A model generated the notes under the pieces. That model saw nothing but the letters and a program-made list of their open reading frames with translations, searched no databases and was not told the DNA's origin. Shown piece by piece: positions 63,001 through 64,000 of a stretch of DNA of 64,000 bases. How positions within the stretch are numbered: the stretch's first letter is position 1; every line of letters starts with the position of its first letter. Position numbers and translations under genes: made by a program. Origin of the DNA: Symsagittifera roscoffensis (taxonomy: Eukaryota > Xenacoelomorpha > Acoela > Convolutidae); NCBI RefSeq assembly GCF_963678635.1, contig NC_087062.1, positions 29,724,833 to 29,788,832 of the forward strand. Direction: 5' to 3'.

Positions 63001-64000
63001 GCCAGTAAACTTGAGACTTTACAGATCAGAATTACCAGCGGCATGGGCTGACATATCTCATGCGCTGAGGGGCTTTTACGGACTAGCCGATGTCTTGATT
63101 GTATTGGATGAGGTACTCTTGCTAGAGATATCGAACTTTGCTAGACAACTCAAGTTCAGCCCAGTCATCGGGGACGATCACCCGGCGATAAACCAGTTGA
63201 CGGCCAGCCTGTGGTTCCGGAGTATGGATGTGAAAGTCGCAAATTCCACCAGCAGGACTAGAGGTCCCAGCAACGAGAGAAGAAATGTGGTCGAGACGGA
63301 GAAACAGTTAGAATCGATGAAATATCGCTTGACCCAAGAGAATGGCTGGTGGCCATTCCTGACACCAAGGCTGGAGAACGCCACGAATAAAACGAGGGAG
63401 GAAGCACCACTCCTCGTGAAACAGATCTGGAGTTTTCTAGAGAAGCAACTGGAGCTAGCTGAAAGGAGAGACATGACGGTGGTTAGATTTGTCTCGGCCG
63501 CCAATGAAGTGACGATTGGAGGATTTTGGAGAGAGCACGCCAACGGCGAATTGAAAACTAGGAGAGATTACGAGATTCTCAAGTTCTTGAGTCCTTGCTG
63601 GGAGAGAGAATTCTTGGCAGGAGTGTTCGGCACCACGGCGACTATCTTCGGAGCCTTCGTGCAGGAGATACTGGGCATGCCCATCAGCCTGCTCTTGGCC
63701 CTGTATTTGGTCTACCCCAGATACTTGTTCAATATGGGTCCAGCATATATGTTTAGTCGGGGAGTGGAGACACTTCGAGTTGATGGGTATCTGGCACTAG
63801 TGCTCTTGACCCATGGGGAATTGGTGTCGTTTCATCGGTTAATGGAATATGGAGAACCTCTGTCTATGGGGAAAGTCCACACGAGCATTGAAACCAGCTC
63901 CTACAAGTGCGCCGCAGGGTTGAAGACACTGCTGGTGCAATACCTCATGATGCAGAATCGATACATGACGGGTGAAGATGAAAACCCAACCTCGAGAGAA
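60041..64000 (+). CDS. Second giant ORF: coiled coil, SGNH hydrolase-like domain and second SGNH-like module (at least 1320 aa, runs off the window)
   Basis: An in-frame TAA at 60035 and a good initiation context (A at -3, G at +4) fix the start. The frame is then open for all 1320 codons to the window edge. About 140-240 is a strongly charged coiled coil (ANLDRDQAKLDRERLQLERD). About 410-580 is an SGNH hydrolase-like domain: G415-D-S417 nucleophile block, G464-T-N466-D467 and D560-G-I-H563, which are the diagnostic blocks I, III and V. About 835-1060 is a second module with VAGSD (G841-S-D), LLLFAGMNDH (G891-M-N-D-H) and GDDHPAINQLT (D1045-D-H1047), a degenerate parallel of the same blocks. 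About 1191-1240 is hydrophobic (TATIFGAF; ISLLLALYLVYP). There is no N-terminal signal peptide. The composition matches the upstream Gag-Pol. Confidence 0.88.
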   Translation, partial: MADRFWNSMPTALQRPTLDELYRRLRDLDHTQIDERMAVMLNAILQLEDQGECRESATEAVLIVGYTTEGISNRAQTRWLSWNADGGVRGFDLARNPGLSNNTEHGAGEFPLPTRPTARSTGQSSSKVPSMSRAQQTTEAYPELGVLRKDLEKALKERNKANLDRDQAKLDRERLQLERDQAVDERDQTLKLLEMLRAEHQQELKVRENAANRDQLKSELERIEQRQRELDAQKGARSNERVVTSSRPESRMEVDEAPRARGRFNLDREAREHMSEGLEVWIPNDATPSLRNLETQPVRPLMDVVLPGYTPTSTSSGSQVSGASSRLKELGEKLQQQSRERATRPELPPTWREQPVRNVVIASYKKDTEGNYHKHSRLDWNAEQQARRECFHDAAWVQYLAPPRVPEGAVHLIIGDSLVRVLTQIRSHWQTGVLSFAGAATPQMLATLDMLGMTKVYTVTLMVGTNDVSRGEARKVTRLGDKINCLLEELRIQMDPILLTICTVPYNMMFDQHSLEMNQRVRSLNKAIREIHRNSVLPLRLLDVAERMENKGFPEDTSKDGIHFDRPRGAEWLNDVFQVHINTLEADLLETAQFTLGPPPNPPFLASRALAGRLGARVDTRDSSRSNQTRLQSATPMESEEVESSTPPTSAMSSVVVADGRREKKSRETTRLRYPEKVKELDLETLECRRELAETLGIERVSHEDLNRHHCVDWLKAHEAHFSRTKLMETTDLTGIPTKTIMGPINYRPLKQLGSPGLIAEPPKHRTGIARIKLATPAQLKVVDKLLNPGGMELPDAAYEGPRLAEDPRYGKPCGGTQLAKTLAVYDRADPAAARVIIVAGSDFEGTSPKLFWPETLVYSLPGAELNQMLTLVVAIKSEMPCEPELLLFAGMNDHLHAMGLLEQLKGKEVPTSKKIWEAIQALFAAMNEVQENVASRFGSKTKVVFTTSPGYASMPPALQFVYAVLILIAEGSEWRILMAAPNRELEPVNLRLYRSELPAAWADISHALRGFYGLADVLIVLDEVLLLEISNFARQLKFSPVIGDDHPAINQLTASLWFRSMDVKVANSTSRTRGPSNERRNVVETEKQLESMKYRLTQENGWWPFLTPRLENATNKTREEAPLLVKQIWSFLEKQLELAERRDMTVVRFVSAANEVTIGGFWREHANGELKTRRDYEILKFLSPCWEREFLAGVFGTTATIFGAFVQEILGMPISLLLALYLVYPRYLFNMGPAYMFSRGVETLRVDGYLALVLLTHGELVSFHRLMEYGEPLSMGKVHTSIETSSYKCAAGLKTLLVQYLMMQNRYMTGEDENPTSRE

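Overview
The window is AT-rich animal (metazoan) nuclear DNA, probably from an invertebrate, dominated by retroelements. The evidence for an animal is a complete Vav-type exchange factor (CH-DH-PH-C1-SH3-SH2-SH3), spliced exons of a filamin-like protein, and Ty3/gypsy, Penelope-like and non-LTR retroelement remains. I cannot name the phylum or species.

Layout. 1-3214 holds two exons of a filamin-like gene on the plus strand around a 2.9 kb intron; the second exon carries an apparent one-base frameshift. 3303-21937 is an 18.6 kb minus-strand Ty3/gypsy-like provirus with two 411-412 bp LTRs. It has gag, a basic NC-like ORF, protease, RT/RNase H and integrase, followed by a decayed envelope-like region. 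23225-28377 is a second, smaller, decayed minus-strand Ty3/gypsy element (5.15 kb) with 233 bp LTRs, a good polypurine tract and a Ser-tRNA-like primer site. 28378-39050 is mostly decayed sequence: a non-LTR RT tail, tandem fragments related to the 18.6 kb element, a Penelope-like RT fragment, a long foldback and AT-rich DNA. 39093-41780 is the vav-like gene on the minus strand, essentially intronless across the coding region; a 3' splice site sits just before its ATG. 42423-44726 is a recent tandem duplication (1.25 and 1.05 kb units), each unit carrying a tRNA-like block.

46260-64000 is the most unusual part: the 5' portion of a very large, apparently intact plus-strand Ty3/gypsy-type element of higher GC content than its surroundings. 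Two diverged LTR-like blocks are followed by a leader with a roughly 600 bp G-rich minisatellite. Then comes a single uninterrupted Gag-Pol ORF of 2936 codons (50724-59534) whose C-terminus looks like a macro domain. After a 506 bp gap, a second ORF begins at 60041 and stays open to the last base of the window (at least 1320 codons). It encodes a coiled coil, one SGNH-hydrolase-like domain with all diagnostic blocks, a second more degenerate SGNH-like module and a hydrophobic segment. The 3' end and 3' LTR lie outside the window.

If the domain calls hold, this element adds an ADP-ribose-recognition-type fold and one or two esterase-type folds to an otherwise standard retrotransposon replication set. 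All pol catalytic residues that I checked are present, so it may be active or recently active. It is the best candidate here for an undescribed system.
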